In this document: positions 43,976 through 56,655 of the stretch, one piece after another
How positions within the stretch are numbered: the first letter of the stretch is position 1
Layout: each line of letters begins with the position of its first letter
Assembly (NCBI GenBank): GCA_030407005.1
Contig: JAUDYN010000016.1
Span: 84,015-148,014 of the forward strand
Length of the DNA stretch: 64,000 nucleotides
Origin: Desarmillaria ectypa
Lineage: Eukaryota; Basidiomycota; Agaricomycetes; Agaricales; Physalacriaceae
Reading direction: 5' to 3'
Program-made: the position numbers and the translations under genes
The notes under the pieces: generated by a model
Databases searched by the model: none
What the model was told of the DNA's origin: nothing
The model's input: only the letters and a program-made list of their open reading frames with translations

Positions 43976-45463
43976 CTAAATTATAAAGCAGCTCACTCGA
44001 AAGAGGTCTCCGATCATCAGATAACGCTGGCGGAAAAGCTCCCAGAACTCATCTGCCATCAGCAATGGTCGGTCCGGACGATTGCCCTTTGTGAGAACCT
44101 CATGGATGATCGTCGAATCGCGATGAATGTGTGGATACGGTGGCTTGCCTGTGAAAGTCTAGTAGTGACAAGGTCTTTATGATCTGGTCGGATTGAGGAA
44201 GGTAGGGTATACTTCAAGGACGGCACACCCAAAGGCATAGACATCCCGGGCGGCAAGGTATCGCGGATCGAATAAATAAAAGTCGAGGAACTCGGGAGCG
44301 AGCCGGAGATGCTGTTGCTAGAAGATGGGGAGGATGGGGGTTCGACAGCTAATGAGAGACCAAAATCGGGGAGACAGCATTTGAAGTCATCAGTTACGAG
44401 TATATTTGCCTGAAAGAAAGGGTTTTTAATCGAGGAAAGTGTGTCCTTCGTGCGAGATGGAACTCACACCACGAATGTCTGCATAAAAAATTGGAGGTTC
44501 AAGGGAGTGTAAATGTGCCATTCCGTGCACGACATCAGTTATCTGCATGGATGTTCGAAGTAAGTGCGGTGAGGCTAAGGGGAACCTCACTGATTGTAGA
44601 CGATTGAGGCAAGGGTGTTGACGGAGAAAGGACATGATGTCCCCGTTATTTATCCATGGAGATATTAAGCAGAAACTCGCATCGAAAGGCTCCTTGTTGA
44701 CGCCAAGAAACGGAAGGACGTTCGGGTTCTTGATATTTCCCCATACCAGCGCCTCGCGACAGAATTTCTTAGGAAAGGGACAGGTCAATATATATTCTCT
44801 CAGGCTGTACACAGACCCGCTGATATAATTTGTACGCCATTATTGACGAATATTCGGAGAACTTTCAAGCCGACAGGGAATCCTCCATCCAAATATCCTA
44901 CGCAGCATAGTAGAATTCAGGCAGAGGTTGACAGAGGGACTGTTCAGAATTGCGAAGAAACGACCTGCGCAGATGGCATGGTTTCCCTCCTTAACGACGT
45001 TGAAGTAGGACAAAGACGATGGTAAAATATCGTCAATTTTCACTAAATAAAGGCAACATGTGCAACGTGCTCTGTATTCGTCATTTACGGCAGAGTCGAT
45101 CTCCAATGGGGCCGAGTAGGTAACGTAAAGCATATAGGAGATATTCTGGAGTACCTGCTCAAGAAAGTCGATGACACAATGAGGATCCTCTGTAGCGAAG
45201 TGCGTGATGCTTCTCCAGGATTCTAGAATAGTAGGAACCTCTGCATGTTCAACTCAAAGGGATCAAACATTACTTCCGGACGTTCGGAGATGCAGCGCTA
45301 TCTGACGCATCGACCCAGAGGTAAGCGCAAATGAGGGAAAGTGCTGACCAGGAAGTCAGCCTTCATCCTCCGAGTTTCTTGTTCAATGTCTTGGTGTACC
45401 AGGTTTTCTTGGACCGTTACTTGAAAGCCGCGATTGATATCATCTAACAGCATGACGGGAGAA
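43976..45463 (-). CDS. Protein kinase-like protein (TKL-like, possibly pseudokinase)
   Basis: Multi-exon minus-strand gene, start taken at MLLDDINRGFQVTVQ (45463). After an N-terminal helical exon (ILESWRSITHFATEDPHCVI) comes the kinase domain: KIDDILPSSLSYFNVVKEG, the Lys strand (GFPVGLKVLRIF), the C-helix (KFCREALVWGNIKNPNVLPFLGV), hinge (LISPWINNGDIMSFL), catalytic loop (FYADIRGANILVTDD), DFG (LPDFGLSLAV), subdomain IX (AARDVYAFGCAVLEV) and a short C-lobe end (DRPLLMADEFWELF...), stop 43976-43978. The His of HRD is replaced (YAD), the glycine loop is hard to see and the C-lobe is short. This is the mushroom serine/threonine TKL-like kind. Either a divergent active kinase or a pseudokinase. 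Confidence 0.65.
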
Positions 45464-45725
45464 GAAGGTGCGGCGTTACCATTGTATGTTCATACATCCG
45501 ATAATTAGCCATCCACTGTGCGAGTCACCAAAAATAGCCAGTAATGAGCTCAAAATATCGTGTAGAATAATAGTCATTTCAGCAAGAATATTATTGGAGC
45601 TCGCGCTGCGTCTTGTTGCTATCTGAATTTGAATGGCAAAATATTAATTTCAGTTCAGATCCGAAGAATAGAATCATCTCGAATGAGTCAAATAGTTTAC
45701 ATGTATTATCTCTCTGGCTCTTCAT

Positions 45726-46040
45726 TTAGATGTGTATGTCAAGTGAAGAAGAGAGAACTGGAAACGGGCGTGAGAGTGATGCGTTTGTAAGTTCCGAGTG
45801 ATGGACATGCGGTGCTAGGAGATCAATTAAGAGGGCAGTATCGGGAGGAGGGTCTTCAATATCGTGGATGTGGGTGGTACTCAATAAGAATATTTTACAC
45901 GTATTTTTCACTCCCGCGAAGAAGAAGCATGAATTGAGAAGGGAAGCGTGAACGAAAATACGGTAAGTAAACATGAAACCGGTTCCGCTGGCATCTATCG
46001 TGGGAAAGCCTCCAAATTGAGTTTGGACCATAACGACCAC
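45726..46040 (-). CDS. Unrecognised small ORF or gene fragment
   Basis: The minus-strand reading gives VVMVQTQFGGFPTIDASG, then a plausible 50-nt intron (GTATTTTC...GGGAG), then STTHIHDIEDPPPDTALLID and LLAPHVHHSELTNASLSRPF, stop at 45726. Composition and splice sites look gene-like, but I know no family for it. It may be a relic of a larger gene. Confidence 0.3.
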   Translation of the reverse strand: MVVMVQTQFGGFPTIDASGTGFMFTYRIFVHASLLNSCFFFAGVKNTCKIFLLSTTHIHDIEDPPPDTALLIDLLAPHVHHSELTNASLSRPFPVLSSSLDIHI

Positions 46041-46628
46041 CTTGCTACCACCTGTAGTCGTCTGCTAATGCTCTCCATGGATGAAATGTATACACTATGT
46101 AGCGTTCATTCAACCAATAAAACAACCGCCTGCAAGGCTCAGACCGGCTACTCTTGCTCTTGGGACCAATACGTTACATTAGGAGCAATTGGCAGATGAA
46201 CAGTACAGGAAAGACGAATATTCATGCGGTATGCGTGTTTTTTAAATCCTAAACTTGAATAACTAGACTTAAATCTAGCACATATATGGATGTCGCTGTA
46301 ACTGATTCCGTCCATCTTATCTTTCGTTATGATTTGTTCTACAATGAATCCGTCGAGGACCTATTCCCCCCCCTCCCTTTGAGCAGTCATGGGATCATAT
46401 CCGAGTTATCATTTCTACAGAAACCTATACACAACATTGTGCATTATGCATCCCGGATTTGATGGCAGCCCGCCACATTCAATTAGCGTGCGTGCGTTTG
46501 GAATGACTTTGGGGTACACTTGTCCGGAGACATCGGATGGCGTCCGATGATAGGTGCGCGGTTCGTCTGGCCCCTGTTTATTCAAATTCATTTACTCTCT
46601 GAAAGTTTGAGAACGTCCGTAGCTTCAG

Positions 46629-47984
46629 GCAATTACCTTCAGCCAAGGGGATGTCAGGCGAGGCGCGGTATCGGCACACGAGCAGTAAGTTTCCCTTTTA
46701 CTAGTTTCATCTGTTACTCCAATTCTGTTAGGAATTGCCGAAATCGGGATATGAGGAAGGGATGATCTGAGTGAGGTAGGATATGTTATAAAGATGTATG
46801 TCATCAGGGAATAGAATGGATTCCGGCAAGGGTTCGTGAGGAGACCTGAGAGGTCCGGTTTGCGAGGTAAAGGAGGTCAGTAAGCACGAAGCAATTATTG
46901 TAGGAAGTATCCGGTAAGGGCGAATCTATTACCGATATAGAAAGCCTGTAAGCGCGGAGCTATTATTACGGACCGTAGGTGAAGACAAGCGCTAAGCGTA
47001 GTCTTCGGATTGGTGTCGGAAAGTGCTTGGCGTATCCAACGATTTGTTCAGCAAGCGCTAGGCGTAACCGATCAGATGCTCAGTTCACACAATGAAGTGG
47101 AGTTGAAGATGAGTTGATTGATTGAATCTTCCAATACAATGTTACAGACGGTATTTATATACTAAAGGCCTCGACTCATTAATATTCTACAATGTTCTAT
47201 TATATTCTAGTATCAGCAAGAGGAATAAAGAAAGTAAGAGAAAATACATATGAGTCGCTGCTAGGACCGAGAGGCCGAGTATAGGCATGTGTTGACCCAT
47301 ACACCGAGTTTACGGATACTCGATATCCATAACAAATTCTGACGTGGTTATTATTAGCTTTGGGTTCCTTGAGGGTATATCAAACCCGTCTGTCATTGGA
47401 TTTGATAAAAATCCACCTCCGGGTCGGAAACCTGTAAGGGCAGGTGCCCTACTCACCGGAGAGGATGGAGACTTAAGAGCGGCAACTAGGCCGGGCTGGG
47501 CGAAGGATGAGAGCCTCCTAGTCTTCCGGTACATGTTCCAGCTCGTGCCAGAGTTTGATAATTTCTTGGAGAAGCATCCTATTATTGCTCCTAGGCTTTC
47601 ACACGAGGCTGGTAGCGAGCTGAGGGGCGCGAGGATGGTCGGAAGGTGGAAGAGCGGTCAGTTTACTTTTTTTTCTCCTTCTTTTGAACGACGTCTCATT
47701 GTATCTACGCTAGGTGCACCCATTGGTACGCTAATGCTGCTTGCTTGAATCCTTCGCATTCTAATGCACCGTCATCACGCCACTCAAAGATGATCCCGAA
47801 TTGGCTGCCGACCCTCAGAGGTATGTGATCTTCTATTCAATTGTACCGTTCGTCATGCTTATTCCATGTCAGGAACAACGACTTTAGTTTCCAAGGGGAG
47901 CACGACGACCAGTCCCGGTGCCCGTTTGCTGCCCACGTTCGCAAGACCCTACCTTGCGCCGACCTCGAAGATGCAGCACGGACG
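46629..47984 (+). pseudogene. DyP-type peroxidase relic, interrupted in an intron by a solo LTR
   Basis: Exon 46629-46684 ends SQGDVRRGAVSAHEH. The intron 46685-47357 contains solo LTR S. The next exon reads FGFLEGISNPSVIGFDKN, PVRAGALLTGEDGD, FRYMFQLVPEFDNFLEKHP and ELRGARMVGRWKSG; two more introns lead to VITPLKDDPELAADPQR and NNDFSFQGEHDDQSRCPF, AAHVRKTLPCADLEDAA. This is the fungal dye-decolourising peroxidase pattern; the heme-ligand His (PFAAH) is kept. The catalytic Asp of GxxDG is Glu (GFLEG). The N-terminal exons and the C-terminal part with the distal Arg are not found nearby, so it is called a pseudogene. Such enzymes are secreted heme peroxidases acting on dyes and lignin-related compounds. 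Confidence 0.8.
46726..47334 (-). mobile_element. Solo LTR S (609 bp) with target-site duplication AATTC
   Basis: Bounded by TGTTAGGAATTG on the left and GATATCCATAACA on the right, with AATTC at 46721-46725 and 47335-47339. On the minus strand it starts TGTTATGGATATCGAG, close to the T1 LTR start. Removing it and one AATTC leaves a normal 59-bp intron. Contains repeated AAGCGCTARGCGTA motifs (46987-47000, 47053-47066). Confidence 0.85.
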
Positions 47985-48334
47985 AGGACTTCTATTCATC
48001 TGCTAGGTGATATTGTCCTTCAAGTTGACAATGATCGTCGGTGGTGCAGAGCTGTTCAGCCCTGTACCAACACCAAGGCCATCAATATGAGGTTGGCACA
48101 ACTCATTCTCTATTCAGTTGGGTTGAACTTGGGCGCAGTTTGATATGGAACAAACGACATTATTATATGAAACCTAAAGCCTGAAGGTCCAAAAACCAAC
48201 AGACCTTGGTCGAGATTGGAGGTTCAAGCGATCAGGAAGGAACCCATATCTCCGTCGATGTCGTTGGGTTAGATATCTGAAACTCATATTTCACGATATT
48301 AAAGTGCGACATCACCTCTCTCGTCTCCTTAATC

Positions 48335-51300
48335 ATGGCTTATTTCCCCGGCAACACAATCATCGACGTCTTCCGTCACATCTGCTCCTCCGAGCACGCC
48401 TACCGCGACGCGCTGAAATGTGGACAAGATCGATGGACCTACGCGGACTTGGACTCTATCACACGTGTTATTGGACAGCGATTTGAAGACGAATATGGGC
48501 TTCGTCCAACTGTTGCCTTTATCGGCGAAAACCATCCCTACATTTTTGCCTGTTTTCTCGCAGTATGGCGTATTGGCGGTATAGTTGCGCCCATCGATCA
48601 TCATGCGCCAAAACATATGCTGGAAGCTATGCTTCGGATCTTGAATCCTAGAGTTGTGGTTGTCGCTTCGAATGTTATCGCCACTCAGACCGTAGTCAAA
48701 GGTACGAATTCCATTTGATTTTATGACAGTCATTCTTAATTTATTCAGAGCTGTCTATTCCTCTCCACGTCTTCGACGCTGAGGGCGGAATGCCCGCCAA
48801 TTATAAACAGCAGTGTTCACAGGACAGCAAAATTATCTCTACTGGTTGTTCTGACCCGTCGGACACATGCCTCCTTCTCTTCACCTCTTCAGCATTCGTT
48901 ATCTCACATATCAAATGCGTACCGTTAACACATGCCGCAGTCATGGACCGCTGTCGGTCACATATCTCCTGGTTTCAGAGAAATTTTACTCATCAGTCCT
49001 TTGACCACCTCCGCGTTCTTGGCTGGTCCCCGTGGTCCCATGCCATCGGGTTGAGTTACGATATTGGAGCCTGCACCATCCTGACAGCAGGATGTTACAT
49101 CTTCGCATTGATGCCAACCGGATATCAAGCCGCTCATCAGCGATTGATACGATCTCGTACTCTAGCCGAACTCCTTTTTGATGCTATATTGGGGGAGAAT
49201 GCCGACATTTTTGCCGGGGTTCCTTGGTTCTTTGAGGTTCTTAGGGACGGATGGGCCAAGGAGACTGATGTCGTTCGTAAAGCGCATATTTTAGATTCTC
49301 TTAGAAGCTTTAAGACTTTAGCAGCTGGGGGTTCTACTACGAACGCGGATGTATTGGAATGGTCGCAGCAGCTCGGGCTACCCTTGGTTCTTGTAATTGG
49401 AATGACAGAATTCGGAGGTATTTAGACGTTTCTCTTTCCTCCGTATGGTTAAACTCACTTCATCTGAATTCCTTAGGATCATTGTTTCATGGGTTGCCAC
49501 CTCAAGCTGAGGGTGAAAATGGTTGGGACATTGATGACTGTCTTATTTCTGACGCCATTCTATACATCAACGACAAAGATAGTGTCGAGAAAGGAACAGG
49601 TTAGCATCAGGCTTTAGTCATACTAGTGGCTAACAGTGCTCTCCAGGCGAGTTATGGATTACCAGCAAGACCATTGCTAAGGGCTATTTACACCTCGATT
49701 CATCGGCTTTTTCGGCGGACGCCGAAGGTGGAATTACCTTCCACACAGGCGACATATACACCAGGACGCCCAAGAACAGGTTGGTTTGGAAAGGCCGAAA
49801 GGAGGACTTCATCCAGGTTTGGCCTTTTCCGCAGCTGTAGGAGCCATGCTAATCGTATATTCTTTTCGTAATTATCAGCTAGATTCTGGAGAAATAATGG
49901 ACCCAAGGATTCACGAGAAAACGTTTGACGATATCCCGGTCGTTGCCCGGTCATGCATTGTTGGGAATAATTTCCTTCGTGGCTCATCCCAGTTTGTGTG
50001 TTTGATCATCGAGCTCACGCAGGAGACCACGTTGACACCAGAGGAGGCATACGAAGAGGTCACCAAGACTGCAGCTACAGTCAATAGATCTTTGCCTCCT
50101 CCATTACGCATACTGTGGAGTCGCATCATTATGCTTGGAGCCGGTTCATCAATTCCATTGAACAGGAAGCAATTGATCTGGCGTAAGAAGTTGGAGAGTC
50201 TATTCGGGGATCTTGTCAAAGGATTATCTACTGCGCCTTCTTCTGCAGCTACCTCTTCTCAACTCTCCGGGTCTTGGACTACCGACGCCGCAAAAGATAT
50301 CGTAATCCAATCTGTGTCGATCGCGTTAGAATTATCTGAAGATACCCTTCTCGCGCACGCTGATGCAGGTTTTGCTGAGGTACCGAAGGCGATTCCTTCC
50401 CTTTAATAATGTATTGATTTCTGACCTAGCTTGGAATGGATTCTGCCATGGCATTGATGATCATCAATTCCATAAACCGCCGGCTGCACCTTGATCTTCC
50501 TCTTAACGCTTGTCATACTTACATCGATCTCGAATCCTTGGTTCATGCAGTTCACACGAAGCTCGGACTCGTCGATGTCCCAAAAATCGGTGGCTCGCAA
50601 GGCCTTCCATTCTCAAGGTCAATTGATGAGGTGGTAGTCGTTGGCCAGGCTATGCGCCTTCCCGGAGATATCAATAACGTGGAATCGTTCTGGAATGCCC
50701 TCGTTAAGAAGCGTGAAGACCTCATTATTCCGATACCATCTGACCGATGGGACCATAAAAGCTTTTATACATCCTCTAAACCTACCCATCCTTGCCACAT
50801 AACGTTCGAAAAAGCTGGTTTTATCGATTGTGCCAGCTTCGACAATAGTTTCTTCGGAATCAGCGCTGCGGAGGCATTATCTATATCGCCGAGTATCAGG
50901 TTAACCCTCGAGGCTGCGTTTGAAGCTCTGGAAAATGCCAATATCGCGCAGTCAAGTGTCAAGGGGACTAACATGGGTGTTTTCGTTGCTGCTGGATTGG
51001 ATGAAGGTTATCAACAGCTGATGTTTCTCGACCAAGGTTATGGAGGTAGTTAATTTTTAGCCTGACTTTTAATGTGACTGACTGTGCTTTCAGCGTATAC
51101 TCGTTATTACGGCACTGGCATCGCCAACAGCACTGCTTGTGGTAGAATCAGCTAGTAAGTTGAATTTAGTCTCTGTCTTGGGATGAACGCTTGTTCTGAT
51201 TCTTAATGGTAAGTCTTCTGGACGTCCACGGACCCTCTATAGCGATCGATACTGCTTGCAGTGGTAGCCTTGTCGCGCTTGACCAAGGTATGGGTATGCT

Positions 51301-54300
51301 AAAATTTAATTCATTTCATGCTCAAAGATTTTGCATAGCCGTCAATTACCTGAACTCTGGAGGAGAATCCGCTATTGTAGTCGGTGTAAACACACATTCC
51401 TGGTGCGCCATATGTATCTCACGTGTTCACGTGTCTCGTTTCTTACCAAAAATATAGGCCAGGGACTTTTGGGTGAAAATCTTTCCGCAACTTACATAGC
51501 TGCAAGAAGCTGATCTTAATTTTTAGGTTTCTTTCAGCACAACAAATGACGTCCACAAATTCTCGGTGTGCAACATTCACTAACGAAGCTGATGGGTCAG
51601 TTCTTTCATTACTCTCGGTTTCTTTTGAGAACTTACGTTCTCTCCAGATATGTTCCTTCCGAGGCTGTTGTAGCCATGGTCCTTAAAACCCGACAAGCTG
51701 CTCTACGGGACAACGACAATATCCTTGGTGTTATAAAGTCCACAAGCACACTTCATAATGGCCGTAGCCAGGGAATAGTTGCTCCTTCATCTTCAGCGCA
51801 GTCATTGTTGCAGAGATCGCTCCTAAGTAAAGCTACAATGAAGCCATCAGATATAGAGTGCGCTTTATTTCATTGCCTACTCCGCTTAGTGCTGACAGAT
51901 TCTTAGCTTTATTGAAGCACACGGCACTGGTATGTGTACAAAAAAGACGTCGTCGATGCATGAGCTGATTGATATATTCAGGAACATCGCTCGGAGACCT
52001 GATCGAGGTAGAAGGAATCAACGATGTGTTCAAAAATAGTCACACCACGGAGCGTCCATTGATCATTGGTGCAGCAAAAAGCTGTGTGGGACATACAGAG
52101 ACAAGCTCCGGTCTAGTTGGAATGGTAAAGGCCCTAGCGTCTCTTTCTCGTCGATCTGTACCCGGCTTGACGCATCTCACCGCGTCAAACCTGAATCCGA
52201 CTATTGACTGCTCTCTCATTCCCATGCACATACCTCATCAACCTGTAGAATTGCCAAAAGGAAACAGTCCACTGCGTGCTCTTGTCCTGTATGTTTCATT
52301 CACACTTACATGTTCGCTGTTGTTAACAATTGGCCAACAGAGCATACGGATTTGCCGGTACCATTGCCGGTGTCGTAATTGAAAGTCCTGAGCCCCGAGA
52401 TGATTGTTCCGTCTCAACACAGAGCTCAGAACCCATGCTCTTCGTCGTGAGCGCCAAGTCTGAAACAGCGCTAAAGTCTTACATTCAAAAGTACATCGAC
52501 TTTTGTGCATCGGCAGAAGAGGAACAATTCAAATCGATCTGTTATACCAGCTGCGTGGGGAGAGAGCATTATCGGTTCCGGTTTGCTTGCGTTGTTAGCA
52601 CGATGGAGGAGTTAATTGAAAAGCTGGAGGAACGGTTAACTAATCTTACGGATACCCGCCCATCAAATCTAAAGACTATCTTTGGATTTTCAGGCCAGGG
52701 ATCACAGCACGCTGGAATGGCTCGCGACCTAGCCATGAGCTTCAAAGGATTCCACGATATTCTCCGACAGCACTGTGATGTCGCATTCCGGTATTGCGGA
52801 TTTTCGGTGATGGATATTCTGGTTGGCGGTAATTCTACGACGGATCGCGACATCAACGAAAGTGAAGTCGGTCAAGTGTGCACATTTGTCTACCAATATA
52901 GCATTTGTGTTTGGCTCCAGTCTCTAGGAGTACGCCAGCATTCCGTTATTGGGCACAGTTTAGGGGAAATTGCCGGCGCAGGTGAGCTACTTTTACCACT
53001 ATCGTGCTCTCCACCTCTAACTGTCCAATCAGTTGTTGCTGGAGTATTCAACTATGAGGAAGGCGTACGCTTTGTTGCTCACAGAGCACGCATTTTGAGG
53101 CCCAGAGAGCAACATCCAGGCGCTATGGCAGCTATTGCCTCTGAGGAGGGCATAATCCGTCAGTACTTGAACAAATTAGGCATTTCTGAGTCGGTGGTGA
53201 TAGCTGTCTTCAACGGTTCCGACTCCCACGTCGCATCCGGAGAAGCAGAATCCATCATCAAATTAGTCTCTGCTGTGAAGAGAGATGGTATCAGAGCAGT
53301 AAAGCTAAAGGTTGACCAAGGTATGATTTCCGCAAGCGCCTCATACTGTTTACCAATTCTAGTCGCAGGATTTCATAGCCCATCTATTTTCCCAGCGTTA
53401 TCTGCCTTGGAAGAGACGATCCGTGAACACAAATTGCCTAGTCGTCCATTACAGGTCCCGATGTTTTCAACCGTCTCGGGAAGGCCGATCCGTTCCCAGA
53501 ATGTTTTGCCTCCAACGTATTGGGTGCGTATTTCTATTTTTTTTGTAAGCGATAATGCTTGATTGCAATTATTCATAGGTTGATCATGCCCGAAATCCTG
53601 TGCTATTCTCGCAGGCGCTGGAGGAAATAAAAAGAGACAAGTCGATTAATACCGTCCTTGATATTGGCCCCCAACAAACATTCTCGGGTCTATGCCATGG
53701 TCTCGTCAACAAAGCCAAGATATCCATCTCAGGGAAGAAAGGTACCAATCAAGAGATAGCGCTCCTCAAAGGATTAGCAAGCTTGTACCAAACCGGTGCT
53801 AGCCTCGATCTCCCCAAACTATATGCAGAGCGTCCCCACGCATACTCCAAAACTGACATTCCGACATATCCCTTCCAACGTCAACGCCACTATCCCACTT
53901 CCATACCAAGTTACGACAATTTAGGTGACGCTCTATCGGCAGCACATGCTAACGGTAATGGTAAGGGAAATGAGGTCTTTTTAATCTCTGACAGATTTCG
54001 TGCCGTTTTGGATGATCATCGGATTGAAGGCCATCGGGTCGTTCCGGCAGTAGCGTTGGCAAATTTTTTCATCTCATTGTCGAAGAATTCAGCGCGGTCT
54101 TTGAAGAGCATACGGTTTCACCGACCCCTCATTGTGGATGAGAGCATCCACGTAGAGGCGCTACTGGATAACGACGGAACTTTTACCTTATACCAAGGCA
54201 CGACGTTCCAAGAGCAGGACAAGGTCTGCTCAGGACACTTGTCCTCCTCGCCGTCACCATACCCATACAAACAGTGGCCATCGGATATTTCGCCGAACGA

Positions 54301-56655
54301 GGTGATCGACCAAGCCGAGGTCTACGGTACCTTCAGAAATGTTAACTTCGGCCCGACCTTCCGGAACATCACTCAATTTAAAGTATGGAACGATCACGTT
54401 GATGCGCCTATCGTGGTCGAACCTTCGACACGCTATCCCGAGTACGACTATATTCGCAAATTGGACCCTTGCTTGCATATGTTCGGCGTGGCTACCGCAT
54501 TACTGGGAAAGGCTCCTCCAGCAGAACGGACAGAAGGATCCTTCCTACCATCTTCCCTCGAAAACTTAACATTCTACACCGATGAGTTTCCTAACAGCTT
54601 CATTTGCCGTTATCATCTGCCAATCAGCATGGAGAGAAATAGCCATGTAATGACCGTCAAATTCGACGTGCTTTCGAACGACGGGGAGCTTCTCGCGTCG
54701 TGCAAGAAGTACTCGGTTGCTTGGGTTCCAGTGGGAACAATCAAGCAAACCGCTGTTCAGTCCCCAAATGCAGGTGTTGTTCCTAGTTATTGGTTCAGCA
54801 ATGCATGGGTACAGAGAGAATTAGCGTCTACGACGTCCCCATCTTCCGTTCTAGATTCTTTGCTCTACATCAGCCCAACACCTCGTGCCCCTTTGCTCAA
54901 AGAACTTGCCAAGACGACGTCAGAACTAGCTTACGCCGACTTAGCCAACTGCAGACGTTGGGCCAAAATTCACGACGCGGACTTGGATCCTTCAACTCTT
55001 GTTTTCACCGATGTAGATGTTGCTGTGGCGAACACAAGGTCTATCATTCTTGACGTGACCTCGTTCACGGATGACCCTCTTTCGAGCACATTCTCAACAT
55101 GCTGGAAACCAATTCTTCAACTGATGAAGGCGCTCACGACAGGGAAGATTCACTATGATAACCTCATCGTTCTTTCCTCGGGCTGTACAGGCAACGACGA
55201 TTCGTTTTCTGCAGGTGCTGTAGTCCAAGGAATGATCCGAGTCTTCCGTCGAGAGACAGGCTCACACGATACCATCTGGGGGTTGGACGTCCCTCAAAAT
55301 CTACCGTCTACTGAAATCGTCAACCTCATTGCACGTGAATTGCAACAAAGATCGTCACAGATGGTCAAAGATAGCATCATTTCTGTGCGTTACGATGCCG
55401 ATCAAAGGAACTTCTTCGAATTCGTGCCAGGGCTACATCGTTTAGAAGGTAACGAGGATGCGACCATTAAGGGTGTGACCATCATCGTCGGACTTGGTAG
55501 TATCGGATCGGCGCTGGCGTCTCACCTGGCGAAAACAGGATCACATACCATTGTATTCATTGGTCGACGGTCAAGAGAAACGGTTTGCGTATTTCGCTTT
55601 TCACATTTCTTGTCACTGACATAAAATCTGACAGGTAGTCGAAGACCTTTCAAATATATCCTCAGCCTCTTCGAGGATAGAGTATTTCCAGGCTGACGCA
55701 TCGAACAAGGACGCGCTTCGTCGGGTTTTACTTGAAATATGCGAACAGTTTGGCGCGATTCACAATATTATCCATACCGCCGTAGTTGTTCGAGACGCGA
55801 TCATTCCGAACATCACTGAACACGACTTTGAGCAAGTTTTGAAGCCCAAAATCGACGGGGCGTGGAATCTACACGTGTTATCCCTTGAGCTGGGATTAGC
55901 GATTGATCATTTCGTGCTCCTAAGCAGTATCAGGTAAACGTCTGTCGCGAAACAGGAATATGGAATGCAGCTGACTGGAGTGTAGCGTTCCTTTAGGAAA
56001 TATTGGACAGGTCGCCTACGTCGCGGCAAATTCATTCCTGGACTACCTTGCTACGTATCGCCAGACGCTAGGACTATCGGCTGTCTCCCTCGAGCTAGGT
56101 GCTTGGGAGTCCAGCCTCATCCAGAATCTTGATACTTCGAAGGGTCTCGTGAAGCCTCTTAGTCACGCAGAAGGTATCCCAATAATTATGAAAGCATTGG
56201 GGTACGCCAAGAAACATCAGGAACCAGTCCAGGTTATCGCAAAGTTTGATGTGGAATTAATGGGCAAGGTCCCAGCGTTCAAAGAGGACAGAATATTCGC
56301 GTCTATCGTTGGTGACATCAGCGGTAATACGTCTATGCCGGAAATGACAAGCGGCGAGGCAGAAGAAATCTTCATCAGCATTATACGGGATGTCCTCGAG
56401 CTCAGAAAAGGGGAGCATTTAGGTTCGGAAGGTCACTGTACATCCTTCACAGAACTACGCTGATGAATTTTCCCTCTAGATCTCGGGGAGTCTTTGACAT
56501 CCAGTGGGATAGACTCGATTGCCTTCGCACAAATTCGTGGACGTCTGCTGAAGGATATAGGTGCAGACGTTCCTATGGTTTACCTTTCGGATGAGTTCTC
56601 GATGAAGGACATGATTACTAGCGTCTGCGAGAAGTTTTGCGGTATATCAACCTAG
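48335..56655 (+). CDS. Hybrid adenylation-polyketide synthase (A-ACP-KS-AT-DH-KR-ACP)
   Basis: One gene with about 20 introns of 44-65 nt; the spliced protein is roughly 2,430 residues. Start MAYFPGNTIIDVFRHI (48335), stop 56653-56655. Order by approximate residue: adenylation/acyl-CoA-ligase-like domain (1-590; GMTEFGG, TGDIYTRT, GRKEDFIQ; the ATP-loop motif is degenerate, FTSSAFVISHIK); carrier (LGMDSAMAL, about 615); ketosynthase (680-1090; Cys in DTACSGSLVAL, His in EAHGTGT and KSCVGHTE); acyltransferase (1120-1480; GHSLGE); dehydratase (1550-1770; DDHRIEGHRVVP, LDPCLHM); ketoreductase (2040-2260; VGLGSIGSALA, YVAAN); carrier (SSGIDSIAFAQ, about 2370). No methyltransferase, enoyl reductase or releasing domain is seen. 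It would load an acid through the A domain and build a partly reduced, unsaturated chain. All PKS active-site residues that I can place are kept. Product unknown; no tailoring genes adjoin it except the DyP relic. Confidence 0.93.
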
